A DNA stretch of 13,844 nt, from positions 1-13,844 of the forward strand of contig CBDUBS010000090.1 of assembly GCA_965365445.1 (NCBI GenBank), read 5' to 3'. This document shows, in pieces, positions 7,209 to 13,286 of the stretch; position 1 is the stretch's first letter, and every line of letters starts with the position of its first letter. The notes beneath the pieces were generated by a model. It ran no database searches and had not been told where the DNA came from. It worked only from the letters and a program-made list of their open reading frames with translations. Position numbers and translations under genes: made by a program. The DNA comes from CBDUBS01 sp965365445 (GTDB lineage Bacteria > Bacteroidota > Rhodothermia > Rhodothermales > DASSAV01).

Positions 7209-7942
7209 CCCTCCGGAGGACTCCCCTGCGGATACGGGTGCAGTTCCTCGAGCAGGTAATGCACCCCTGCATAGACGGTTGGGCCGGCCGCCGCAAACCA
7301 ATCGGGTTCGGGAAACAATAAACGGGTATTCTGAAAACCTGATCCCCTTTCCTCGATCTGCCTCCTCGTTTCATGCGGAGTTTGCCCCGGCACGGCCACG
7401 ACCAGCACATCCGGTTCGCGCACATCTTCGGGCGCCCGACCGCCCGGTATGGCGGCATCGCGGAAAGGTCGGCTGAACGGCTCCCCACCCGCCAGCACCA
7501 CCTGATCAATGAACCACCGATCCAGCGGAACGACCGGATCGAGGGAGCGAACACCCGCAACGGATACTCGGGCCCGGTCGGTTGAACGCTTGTCTATACC
7601 GTATTTCCTGCGGGCGGCGGCAAGCCGGACCTCGTAATCGGCCAGAAGGGTCATGGCTGCCTCCAGTCGGTCCAGCCGTCGGGCAAGGCGGAGCACACTA
7701 TCCAGCAGCCGCTTGAATGTATCTGTATGAAAAATCAGCCGTTCCTCCTGCGAAAAGGGCGGATTAACGTCGGAAAGGTCGGCGACGGAGAGGTCGGCCG
7801 GTTCCAGAATTACGAGCCGCGGCAAGTCGTCGTCCGGCAGGATTTCGGGGAGCGCTGTTGAAAGGGGCAACGAACAAATTCCATCGATGCCGAGGGCTTC
7901 CGCCCACCGGGTCGCCGCCTCGCTCCGGGAGATAATGTGCAT
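7205..7942 (-). CDS. BtuF-like (cobalamin/iron-siderophore type) periplasmic-binding-fold protein without signal peptide
   Basis: The 245-residue product resembles the vitamin B12/siderophore binding-protein superfamily (COG0614-like, helical-backbone binding fold). Similar segments include the N-terminal strand-helix MHIISRSEAATRWAEALGI, the interlobe helix around LDSVLRLARRLDRLEA, 'RWFIDQVVLAGGEP', 'EDVREPDVLVVAVPG' and the closing 'AAGPTVYAGVHYLLEELHP'. The usual lobe-1 HECDYP-like and C-x-V-C-like motifs are absent and that lobe is short. The start is ATG 7942: the frame extends upstream to 8212, but that part overlaps the start of the PAS gene and spacer DNA and gives no family-like sequence. 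No signal peptide or lipobox is visible, so a cytoplasmic location is inferred, and no ABC transporter genes are nearby. Ligand unknown; an atypical or repurposed binding protein is the best reading. Confidence 0.72.
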   Translation of the reverse strand: MHIISRSEAATRWAEALGIDGICSLPLSTALPEILPDDDLPRLVILEPADLSVADLSDVNPPFSQEERLIFHTDTFKRLLDSVLRLARRLDRLEAAMTLLADYEVRLAAARRKYGIDKRSTDRARVSVAGVRSLDPVVPLDRWFIDQVVLAGGEPFSRPFRDAAIPGGRAPEDVREPDVLVVAVPGQTPHETRRQIEERGSGFQNTRLLFPEPDWFAAAGPTVYAGVHYLLEELHPYPQGSPPEG

Positions 7943-7990
7943 GAAAAGTAGGATGAACCTCGGATCTGAGCGCCAAAGCGCCTGAATTAT

Positions 7991-8009
7991 GCGTACTGAA
8001 TAGGTACGC
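7991..8009. promoter_or_regulatory. Inverted repeat GCGTAC-N7-GTACGC upstream of the BtuF-like gene
   Basis: A perfect 6-bp inverted repeat (arms 7991-7996 and 8004-8009) lies about 50 bases upstream of the BtuF-like start, in the spacer shared with the PAS gene. Size and position suit a dimeric repressor or activator operator. No regulator gene of a recognised family is in the window, so this is a candidate only. Confidence 0.35.
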
Positions 8010-8048
8010 GTAAGTCCCTCCGAATGCAATAAGAGGTTTTTGTAACGA

Positions 8049-8060
8049 GTGCAAATGCAC
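8049..8060. promoter_or_regulatory. Palindrome GTGCA-AA-TGCAC in the divergent spacer
   Basis: A perfect 5-2-5 palindrome midway between the divergent BtuF-like and PAS genes. It is short enough to occur by chance but is a reasonable operator candidate because other dyads lie within 100 bases. Confidence 0.25.
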
Positions 8061-8108
8061 CTCCTGCCTGCATTGAACCGACCGTTCGTGAATTGGTTAC
8101 AGAGACGT

Positions 8109-8164
8109 CGGAAGCGCTTACATCTTTCGCTTCCGTACCGTAAATTGAAGTGCTTGAAGCGCTC
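8109..8164. promoter_or_regulatory. Dyad plus tandem GAAGYGCT repeats upstream of the PAS gene
   Basis: CGGAAGCG (8109-8116) and CGCTTCCG (8128-8135) form an 8-bp inverted repeat with an 11-base loop. The same core recurs as GAAGCGCTT (8111-8119), GAAGTGCTT (8147-8155) and GAAGCGCTC (8156-8164), the last two directly abutting. Three near-identical nonamers within 54 bases, 35 bases before the PAS start, look like a multi-site operator or a structured leader. No promoter hexamers could be assigned with confidence. Confidence 0.45.
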
Positions 8165-8199
8165 GTTTTTGCTTTCACCTGTAGATGGAGAAGTAGAGC

Positions 8200-8625
8200 A
8201 TGGATGTATCACCCAAGGAGCACGCCCTTATCACCCCTTTAAAAAACGAATCGAGCAGCCTTTACGTAGAACAGGAGGAAAAGCGCTTTGCAACGTGGTT
8301 CAATCCGCTGGTTCCTACGCTTGTTCTGGACGCCGAGGGGACTATCCGGCACATAACGGCCCCGGCCAGAAATCTGCTGGAGTATCGCACGACTGAAGGG
8401 AAAGCGCCGTACTTCTTTTCCCTCGTCCACCCGAAAAATCTGTATCAGGTCATGCGGGATGTGGCCGATATGGTATGTTATAACAAGGAGAAAGCTTCCT
8501 GGCTGTTTCGTTTGCGCACCGGAGACAAAAAATGGCGTTGGTGCAAAGCCGAAGCCCGGAACAGTCTCAACAGCGAAGGAGCGATCATCGTAAGGCTGTA
8601 CGACGCCGCCGACCTGGTCTATTAG
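8200..8625 (+). CDS. Stand-alone PAS-domain protein
   Basis: The 141-residue soluble protein is almost entirely one PAS fold (about 30-137). It has an opening strand PTLVLDAEGTIRHI, helices around APARNLLEY, the connector FFSLVHPKNLYQVM, and the closing strands ASWLFRLRTGDKKWRWCKAEA and AIIVRLYDA. PAS domains sense small molecules, redox state or light, or mediate protein contacts. There is no output domain (no histidine kinase, GGDEF or helix-turn-helix) and no transmembrane segment, so it probably acts through a partner or as a small sensor. Residues 1-29 are charged and could form a signalling helix. GGAG at 8187-8190, nine bases before the ATG, supports this start. It is divergent from the BtuF-like gene and ends at a strong intrinsic terminator, so it is likely monocistronic. 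Ligand and pathway cannot be told. Confidence 0.82.
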   Translation: MDVSPKEHALITPLKNESSSLYVEQEEKRFATWFNPLVPTLVLDAEGTIRHITAPARNLLEYRTTEGKAPYFFSLVHPKNLYQVMRDVADMVCYNKEKASWLFRLRTGDKKWRWCKAEARNSLNSEGAIIVRLYDAADLVY

Positions 8626-8669
8626 GATCGGACGAGACGGAAACCGTCCTGCGGCCTCACGCTATCTAC

Positions 8670-8705
8670 CGGCCGATTCCTTACGGAGTCGGCCGATTGC
8701 TTTTT
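8670..8705 (+). terminator. Rho-independent terminator of the PAS gene
   Basis: An 11-bp GC-rich stem (8670-8680 pairing with 8685-8695, one G-U pair) with loop TTAC is followed by ATTGC and a run of five T (8701-8705), 44 bases after the PAS stop. The T-run falls on the plus strand only. It overlaps the stop codon of the convergent DUF2179 gene (TTA at 8704-8706). Confidence 0.88.
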
Positions 8706-9321
8706 ATACGCGTGTGAGGAACGGCATTTTACGGCCGCCGGGCCGGATGATTCCATTCGGTTCCTCTATTCCACCGGAATGCCAGTACCCTCCGCGCGTC
8801 GTGCGTACTTCCTCCACGGTTACGAATGCGGTAGGATCGATCTCGTGCAACAAACGGATCACATTGGGCACCTTCTTGCGCTGCACGATGATATTCAGGA
8901 TATCGACGGCGCTCTCGAAGCCTCGCCCGGGCATTTCCGTAACGGCATAGCCCTGCTCTCGCAGTAAACGGGCCGCTTTCAATCCGGCGCTGCCGTAGGG
9001 CTCGCCTTTGAAAACCGCGCGCACCGCATTTACCCCGAGGGCAAACCGTCCTTCCAACCAGACGCCCACGTAGTTTCCGGCCGCAAACCCTCCTGCATAC
9101 CCGGCTATGTGGAGAATGGAGTTCAGGTGCTCCAGGGCATGGCCTACGGCAATCAGCCAGATCAGCACTTCAAAAAAACCGAGAGTAGCCGCCAGCGTAC
9201 GATGGCCCCGTACAGCCAGAATCATGCGCATCATGGAAAGGGATACGTCGATGATGCGAAGCCCAAAAATCAACAAAGCGCCGATGGGCGCCGCAAACAG
9301 TTGACCTATATCTATTGCCAT
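8704..9321 (-). CDS. DUF2179/DUF5698 (UPF0316, YebE-type) membrane protein
   Basis: The 205-residue inner-membrane protein has three predicted hydrophobic helices (about 8-30, 40-60 and 65-90, including IGALLIFGLRIIDVSLSMM and GFFEVLIWLIAVGHALEHL), matching the DUF5698 N-terminal half of UPF0316. The cytoplasmic part has the DUF2179 pattern: a helix KAARLLREQGYAVTEMPGRG, then VDILNIIVQRKKVPNVIRLL and the ITPTAFVTVEEVR-like strand (here DPTAFVTVEEVR). DUF2179 domains also end the YitT-type membrane proteins; the function of neither family is well established, so no role is assigned. The ATG at 9321 fits the family start, and full length is normal. Upstream lies a GTAC-containing inverted repeat. 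The gene faces the PAS terminator. Confidence 0.88.
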   Translation of the reverse strand: MAIDIGQLFAAPIGALLIFGLRIIDVSLSMMRMILAVRGHRTLAATLGFFEVLIWLIAVGHALEHLNSILHIAGYAGGFAAGNYVGVWLEGRFALGVNAVRAVFKGEPYGSAGLKAARLLREQGYAVTEMPGRGFESAVDILNIIVQRKKVPNVIRLLHEIDPTAFVTVEEVRTTRGGYWHSGGIEEPNGIIRPGGRKMPFLTRV

Positions 9322-9337
9322 TACCAGATAACGCTCC

Positions 9338-9357
9338 GGTACGGTTCTAAACGTACC
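9338..9357. promoter_or_regulatory. Inverted repeat GGTACG-N8-CGTACC upstream of the DUF2179 gene
   Basis: A perfect 6-bp inverted repeat with an 8-base spacer sits 17 bases before the DUF2179 start codon. On the transcript it could be a small hairpin near the ribosome-binding region, or in DNA an operator. Its GTAC cores echo the repeat at 7991-8009, but half-site order and spacing differ. Confidence 0.35.
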
Positions 9358-9407
9358 TCTATATCAAGTTGGAATATCAAAGCATCCGTCCGGTGATCCT
9401 GTTCTCC

Positions 9408-9465
9408 GGCGGCGGCCGGAAACATACATCGCAGGGATCACATACGTGAAGGTTCAGCCGCCGCC
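9408..9465. other. Long-range inverted repeat (GGCGGCGGC / GCCGCCGCC) in the 225-base spacer
   Basis: Nine-base arms at 9408-9416 and 9457-9465 can pair across a 40-base loop. The spacer (9322-9546) otherwise shows a palindrome GGATC-T-GATCC at 9497-9507 and no supported reading frame. No T-run follows either arm, so it is not an intrinsic terminator. It may be leader structure for the DUF2179 gene or chance in GC-rich sequence. Confidence 0.3.
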
Positions 9466-9546
9466 GTGACGTGAATTAACCGTCAATCAGGCCCCTGGAT
9501 CTGATCCGTATATCCGACGACTACGGCAAAGAAAGTGCCCGGTCCA

Positions 9547-9969
9547 TCAGCCCGGCGTGGCGGGCTCACGTATATTCAGCGAATCTACACGGTAGCCCTT
9601 CAGTCCTATTTCCGATATGCTGCGGCCGTCGGGAAAAGGTATCCAGAAAAGTCCCGCCGAGCTTCCCGTTTTTACCTCGCGCGTCTCGAGTCGCCCCGTA
9701 ACCTCCTCCTCAAGAGCATCCCCTTCCGTACGGAATATGATCGTAAACCGGTAACGAATGGGGTGATCATTGTGGTTGACCAGCCGGATGACTACTCCAT
9801 TGTTCTCATTGTCGGCCTCGCTGTAAAAAATGTACGATACGGCCAGTCCCTGGTGGGTAATCACCGGCTTCCAGGCCCAATCGGTAGGGGTTCGGACCTG
9901 AGCCCCGGTTTCGGCCGGCCGGGCCGCGGAAAGAAGAAAAAGAAGAAGGCCGGTGCAGACGTTACGCAT
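9547..9969 (-). CDS. Small secreted protein of unknown function
   Basis: The 140-residue product begins MRNVCTGLLLFLLSAARP, a classical signal peptide with likely cleavage after about residue 24 (GAQ). The mature part is beta-rich, with alternating patterns such as GVVIRLVNHNDHPIRYRFTI and RLETREVKTGSSAGLFWIPF, suggesting one immunoglobulin- or jelly-roll-like sandwich. No catalytic motif, lipobox or T9SS tail is visible; the only cysteine lies in the signal peptide. I do not recognise the family. The ATG at 9969 gives the signal peptide directly. The gene lies downstream of transketolase on the same strand, separated by 94 bases that hold a strong hairpin, so it may be partly read through from tkt. 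Periplasmic or envelope-exposed location is inferred. Confidence 0.72.
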   Translation of the reverse strand: MRNVCTGLLLFLLSAARPAETGAQVRTPTDWAWKPVITHQGLAVSYIFYSEADNENNGVVIRLVNHNDHPIRYRFTIIFRTEGDALEEEVTGRLETREVKTGSSAGLFWIPFPDGRSISEIGLKGYRVDSLNIREPATPG

Positions 9970-9987
9970 GACATGTACCTATGCATA

Positions 9988-10029
9988 CCGCCGGTAAGCG
10001 CTCCGAATGTCAGAGGCGCTTACCGGCGG
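9988..10029. other. Perfect 14-bp hairpin between tkt and the small secreted protein gene
   Basis: Arms CCGCCGGTAAGCGC (9988-10001) and GCGCTTACCGGCGG (10016-10029) are perfectly complementary around a 14-base loop. It starts 34 bases past the tkt stop and ends 18 bases before the next start codon on the minus strand. No T-run follows on either strand, so it is not a canonical intrinsic terminator. A processing or transcript-stabilising stem, a U-less terminator, an attenuator, or a dispersed palindromic repeat all remain possible. Confidence 0.7.
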
Positions 10030-10063
10030 CAACCTGCAAGTGTAACACGTTAACGTAAAGGGT

Positions 10064-12088
10064 TTACAATAGTTCTCTGGCGTGTTTCAGTACGTTTTCC
10101 GCCGTAAACCCGAACTGTTCCATCACCTCGTTGACCGGCGCGGAGGCGCCGAAACGGTCGATGCCGATCACTTTGCCGTCGAGCCCGGTGTACCGCTCCC
10201 AGCCCAGCGTTACGCCCGCTTCCACCGCCAGGCGTTTGCGGACGGCCGGAGGAAAAACCTCGTCCCGGTACGCCTGATCCTGCTCCTCGAACAGCTCCCA
10301 GCACGGCATACTGACGACGCGCACCTTTATCCCCTCTTCGCGCAGCACCTCCGAAGCAGCCACGCAATGCTGCACCTCGCTCCCCGAAGCCATCAGGATC
10401 AGGTCGGGCGTTCCGTCGCTGTCGCTCAGGATGTACGCTCCCTTGCTGACCATACCGGCGGGTGCATGCCGGGTGCGATCCACCGTCGGCAGGTTCTGCC
10501 TCGTAAGCAGCATGGCGGACGGGCTGTGGTTCATCTCCAGGGCGGCTCGCCAGCATTCGGTGGTTTCATTGGCATCGGCCGGGCGGAATACCTTCACGTT
10601 CGGCATGGCCCGAAGCGACATGAGGTGCTCGATGGGCTGATGCGTCGGGCCGTCCTCACCCACGCCTATCGAGTCGTGCGTGAGCACATACACCACCGGG
10701 GCTCCCATCAGGGCGCTCAGGCGCAGCGCGGGCCGAAGGTAATCGCTGAAGATGAAAAACGTGCCGCAGTACGGCCGGAGCCCGCCGTGCAGCGCAATGC
10801 CGTTGCAGGCGGCGGCCATGGCGTGCTCGCGCACCCCGAAACGGATGTACTGACCGGACGGGTTATCCTTCTGGAAGTCCTGCCGGCCCTTGATGTCGGT
10901 TTTATTCGAGGGGGTCAGGTCGGCGGATCCGCCGATGAGCATGGGCAGCACCGGACCTATGGCGCCGAGCACCTTTCCACCGGCCGCACGGGTGGCCACC
11001 TTCTCCCCCGCCGGAAAGACGGGCAGGCTCTCCTGCCAGCCTTCCGGCAGCTCACCCGAAAACCACTGCTTGAACTCCGCCGCCGCTTCGGGATGCGCTC
11101 CGGCATATTTTTCGAGGAGGTCGTTCCAGTGAGCTTGCGCCTCGGCGTTTCGCTCCATCGCCTGGCTGAAGTGCTCGTACACCCCATCCGGTACGTAGAA
11201 CTGTTCGTCCTCAGGCCAGCCCAGGTTGCGTTTGGCGGCCCGGACTTCTTCGTCGCCGAGCGGCTCGCCGTGCGCCGCCGACGTACCCTGCTTGTTCGGA
11301 CTGCCGTACCCGATGATGGTTTTCACGGCGATGAGGCTTGGCCGGTCGGTTTCGGCGCGCGCCGCCGTGATGGCCGCTTCCAGCGCCTCCAGGTCGTTGC
11401 CGTCATCCACCGCCTGGACGTGCCAGTTGTACGCTCTGAACCGTGCCTGGACATCCTCCGTAAAGGCCAGCTCGGTGCTGCCGTCTATGGAAATGTTGTT
11501 GTCGTCGTACAGATAAATCAGTTTGCCGAGGCCCATATGGCCGGCCATGGAAGCGGCCTCGTGCGATATGCCTTCCATCAGGTCGCCGTCGGATACGATG
11601 GCGTACACGTAGTGATCGACCAGTTCGTAGCCGGGCCGGTTGAACCGGGCGGCCAGATACTTTTCGGCAATCGCCATGCCGACGCCCGTAGCGAACCCCT
11701 GCCCCAGAGGGCCGGTGGTCGTCTCGATGCCGTCCGCCAGGAAATGCTCCGGATGCCCCGGTGTTTTGCTTCCCCACTGCCGAAACCGCTTCAATTCCTC
11801 CAGCGGCATTTCATAGCCCGCCAAGTGAAGCAACGAGTAAAGCAACATCGAGCCGTGCCCCGCCGAAAGGACGAACCGGTCGCGATCAGGCCAGAGAGGA
11901 TCCTTCGGGTTGGCTTTGAGGAACTTCGTCCAGACAGTATATGCCATGGGCGCGCAGCCCATGGGCATACCCGGATGGCCGCTTTTGGCCTTCTGGACGC
12001 CGTCCACCGCCAGAAATCGGATGGTGTTGATGGCAAGCTGATCGATGCTGGTGGTAGAGGGGCGTTCGGCCGGAGTGACCTCTGTCAT
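10064..12088 (-). CDS. tkt: Transketolase
   Basis: Transketolase moves two-carbon ketol units between sugar phosphates (for example xylulose 5-phosphate to ribose 5-phosphate) in the non-oxidative pentose phosphate pathway, using thiamine diphosphate and a divalent metal. At 674 residues it is full length. The TPP/metal motif is SDGDLMEG (166-173) with NN at 197-198. Substrate- and cofactor-contacting residues include His38 (SGHPG), His78 (AGHGS), the catalytic Glu421 in GVREHAM, and the DSIGVGEDGPTHQPIEHL block. The C-terminal domain opens around GTPDLILMASGSEV and contains the IGIDRFGASAP segment. The ATG at 12088 follows GAGG (12097-12100) by eight bases, a good Shine-Dalgarno for this window. 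A 190-base spacer separates it from the upstream dsbA-like gene on the same strand, so it probably has its own promoter. Confidence 0.97.
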   Translation of the reverse strand: MTEVTPAERPSTTSIDQLAINTIRFLAVDGVQKAKSGHPGMPMGCAPMAYTVWTKFLKANPKDPLWPDRDRFVLSAGHGSMLLYSLLHLAGYEMPLEELKRFRQWGSKTPGHPEHFLADGIETTTGPLGQGFATGVGMAIAEKYLAARFNRPGYELVDHYVYAIVSDGDLMEGISHEAASMAGHMGLGKLIYLYDDNNISIDGSTELAFTEDVQARFRAYNWHVQAVDDGNDLEALEAAITAARAETDRPSLIAVKTIIGYGSPNKQGTSAAHGEPLGDEEVRAAKRNLGWPEDEQFYVPDGVYEHFSQAMERNAEAQAHWNDLLEKYAGAHPEAAAEFKQWFSGELPEGWQESLPVFPAGEKVATRAAGGKVLGAIGPVLPMLIGGSADLTPSNKTDIKGRQDFQKDNPSGQYIRFGVREHAMAAACNGIALHGGLRPYCGTFFIFSDYLRPALRLSALMGAPVVYVLTHDSIGVGEDGPTHQPIEHLMSLRAMPNVKVFRPADANETTECWRAALEMNHSPSAMLLTRQNLPTVDRTRHAPAGMVSKGAYILSDSDGTPDLILMASGSEVQHCVAASEVLREEGIKVRVVSMPCWELFEEQDQAYRDEVFPPAVRKRLAVEAGVTLGWERYTGLDGKVIGIDRFGASAPVNEVMEQFGFTAENVLKHARELL

Positions 12089-12229
12089 AGATGGAACCTC
12101 ATTGTTGAAACACCAGCGGTCAACCGAGGGCGGCCGCAGGTGGCATGGGAAACAAGACGTATGGGCTCAGGCTAGCCGGTTATACGCACGGCTCCGGGCC
12201 GCCTGAAACCCTGCAACATACGGCCTATC

Positions 12230-12253
12230 CCGAAGCCGTGAACGCCGCTTCGG
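12230..12253. other. Inverted repeat downstream of the DsbA-like gene
   Basis: CCGAAGC (12230-12236) and GCTTCGG (12247-12253) form a 7-bp stem around a 10-base loop, 26 bases past the DsbA-like stop on the minus strand. No T-run follows on that strand, so termination is only possible, not shown. The rest of the 12089-12278 spacer shows only the tkt ribosome-binding site. Confidence 0.35.
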
Positions 12254-12278
12254 TCAAAAATGAACGAATCCGACAGAG

Positions 12279-13034
12279 CTACTTACCTGTCGCCGCCTGC
12301 CGGATGAGCTGATCGAGGCACTCGGCGGTCTTGGATTCGCCGCTTACGAACCGGCCGTTGATGAGCACAGCCGGAACGCTGTTGATTTTATGATCCACGA
12401 CGGCCTTCTGGTACTGCTGCTGGATGTCGCGGGTATACATCCCGGTTTCGATGCGTTCGGCCATGACTCCGGGATCCAGACCGATTTCACCGGCGATCGT
12501 CTTGAGCTGATCCAGCGACAACCCCCCGCGCTGCTGCCGGGCCATCTGCCTGCTCAGCATCTCGAAGTACTTGCCCTGTTGCGCCGCCACATGCAGCGCC
12601 TGGACCTGTTTGAGCGACTGCTGGGGCCAGTACACCAGCGGCTTCATGTAGAAACGGGCTATTTTTCCGTGTTTCTGAGCCAGGCGCTCCATGACGGGGT
12701 AGAGCGTAGCGCAATGGGGACAGTTGGGCTCGAAAAACTCGATTACGGTAACTTTCGCCTTCGCATTGCCCATCATCGGATCGGAAAACGACAGCAAGGA
12801 CTGGTAATTCTCGATCGGAGGGCGGGCCGTATCGTAGCTGCATTCGGCGGCTCCGGGGGTGGTGCGCGATGCCAGGCGGGCATCGATGGCCGGAACGGAA
12901 TCCGGGGCGGGTGAAGCGGCAGGTCCGAAGCCGGCGCCGAAACCACCCAGTAGCAGTAGCGGGAGTACGGCGAACAACGAAAACGGTCGATCAGGACGAA
13001 TCATGGCAGCGCGTAACGAATTGGACTCCCGCAC
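12279..13034 (-). CDS. DsbA-family thioredoxin-fold protein (exported disulfide oxidoreductase)
   Basis: The 251-residue protein has an N-terminal signal or anchor segment (PFSLFAVLPLLLLGGFGAGF, 17-36), a Pro/Ala-rich spacer, and a DsbA-type thioredoxin domain from about 80. The active site is C-P-H-C at 105-108 (FFEPNCPHC), the same CPHC dipeptide as E. coli DsbA. A helical insertion is present, with the cis-proline loop at SVPAVLINGRF (Pro221). DsbA proteins oxidise or shuffle disulfides in exported proteins outside the cytoplasm. Two extra cysteines (65 and 239) flank the domain. The start is GTG at 13034, chosen because GGGAGG stands six bases upstream; an ATG at 13004 (codon 11) has no such site. 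No DsbB or VKOR partner is in the window, so oxidase versus isomerase or reductase role is open. Confidence 0.88.
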   Translation of the reverse strand: MRESNSLRAAMIRPDRPFSLFAVLPLLLLGGFGAGFGPAASPAPDSVPAIDARLASRTTPGAAECSYDTARPPIENYQSLLSFSDPMMGNAKAKVTVIEFFEPNCPHCATLYPVMERLAQKHGKIARFYMKPLVYWPQQSLKQVQALHVAAQQGKYFEMLSRQMARQQRGGLSLDQLKTIAGEIGLDPGVMAERIETGMYTRDIQQQYQKAVVDHKINSVPAVLINGRFVSGESKTAECLDQLIRQAATGK

Positions 13035-13040
13035 GAACTA

Positions 13041-13046
13041 CCTCCC
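13041..13046 (-). promoter_or_regulatory. Ribosome-binding site (GGGAGG) of the DsbA-like gene
   Basis: On the minus strand GGGAGG lies six bases before GTG 13034. It decides the start in favour of this GTG over the in-frame ATG 13004 and is the strongest Shine-Dalgarno seen in the window. Confidence 0.7.
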
Positions 13047-13286
13047 GTCATGCCTCTCGGGGGGATTGGGGGAAGATCCGGGTTAGTACGAAGGTTCCGT
13101 GAGGCGGCATAAACCTGCTCGGAGCGAAACCGTTTCTATAACACCTTTTGCCGAAGGCCGTTCCTCGCATACCGTTTGGGCGGATCTGCCTGTATCATAT
13201 TCCTCTGCCCAGTTTTTCACGCCCGCTGCTTCTCCTTCTTGTCCCGGTTCGATACCTTGCAGGGTTCTATGTAATCGGCGCCAGAC

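Noticed and set aside
7943..8212. N-terminal extension of the BtuF-like frame (90 codons)
   Set aside because: It overlaps the PAS start and the repeat-rich spacer, is Arg/Cys-rich and shows no signal peptide or family similarity.
9322..9546. Cobalamin riboswitch, sought because of the nearby BtuF-like gene
   Set aside because: No B12-box-like or other conserved riboswitch core is visible on either strand.
10082..12175. A 697-codon plus-strand open frame opposite transketolase
   Set aside because: It is fully antisense to an unmistakable tkt gene. Its translation is rich in His/Arg/Gly with no domain, as expected from the mirrored codon bias of GC-rich DNA.
13059..13082. G-rich tract (G6, G5 and G3 runs) upstream of the DsbA-like gene, considered as a G-quadruplex
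   Set aside because: Only three separated G-runs are present, and the spacing does not make a standard four-run quadruplex.
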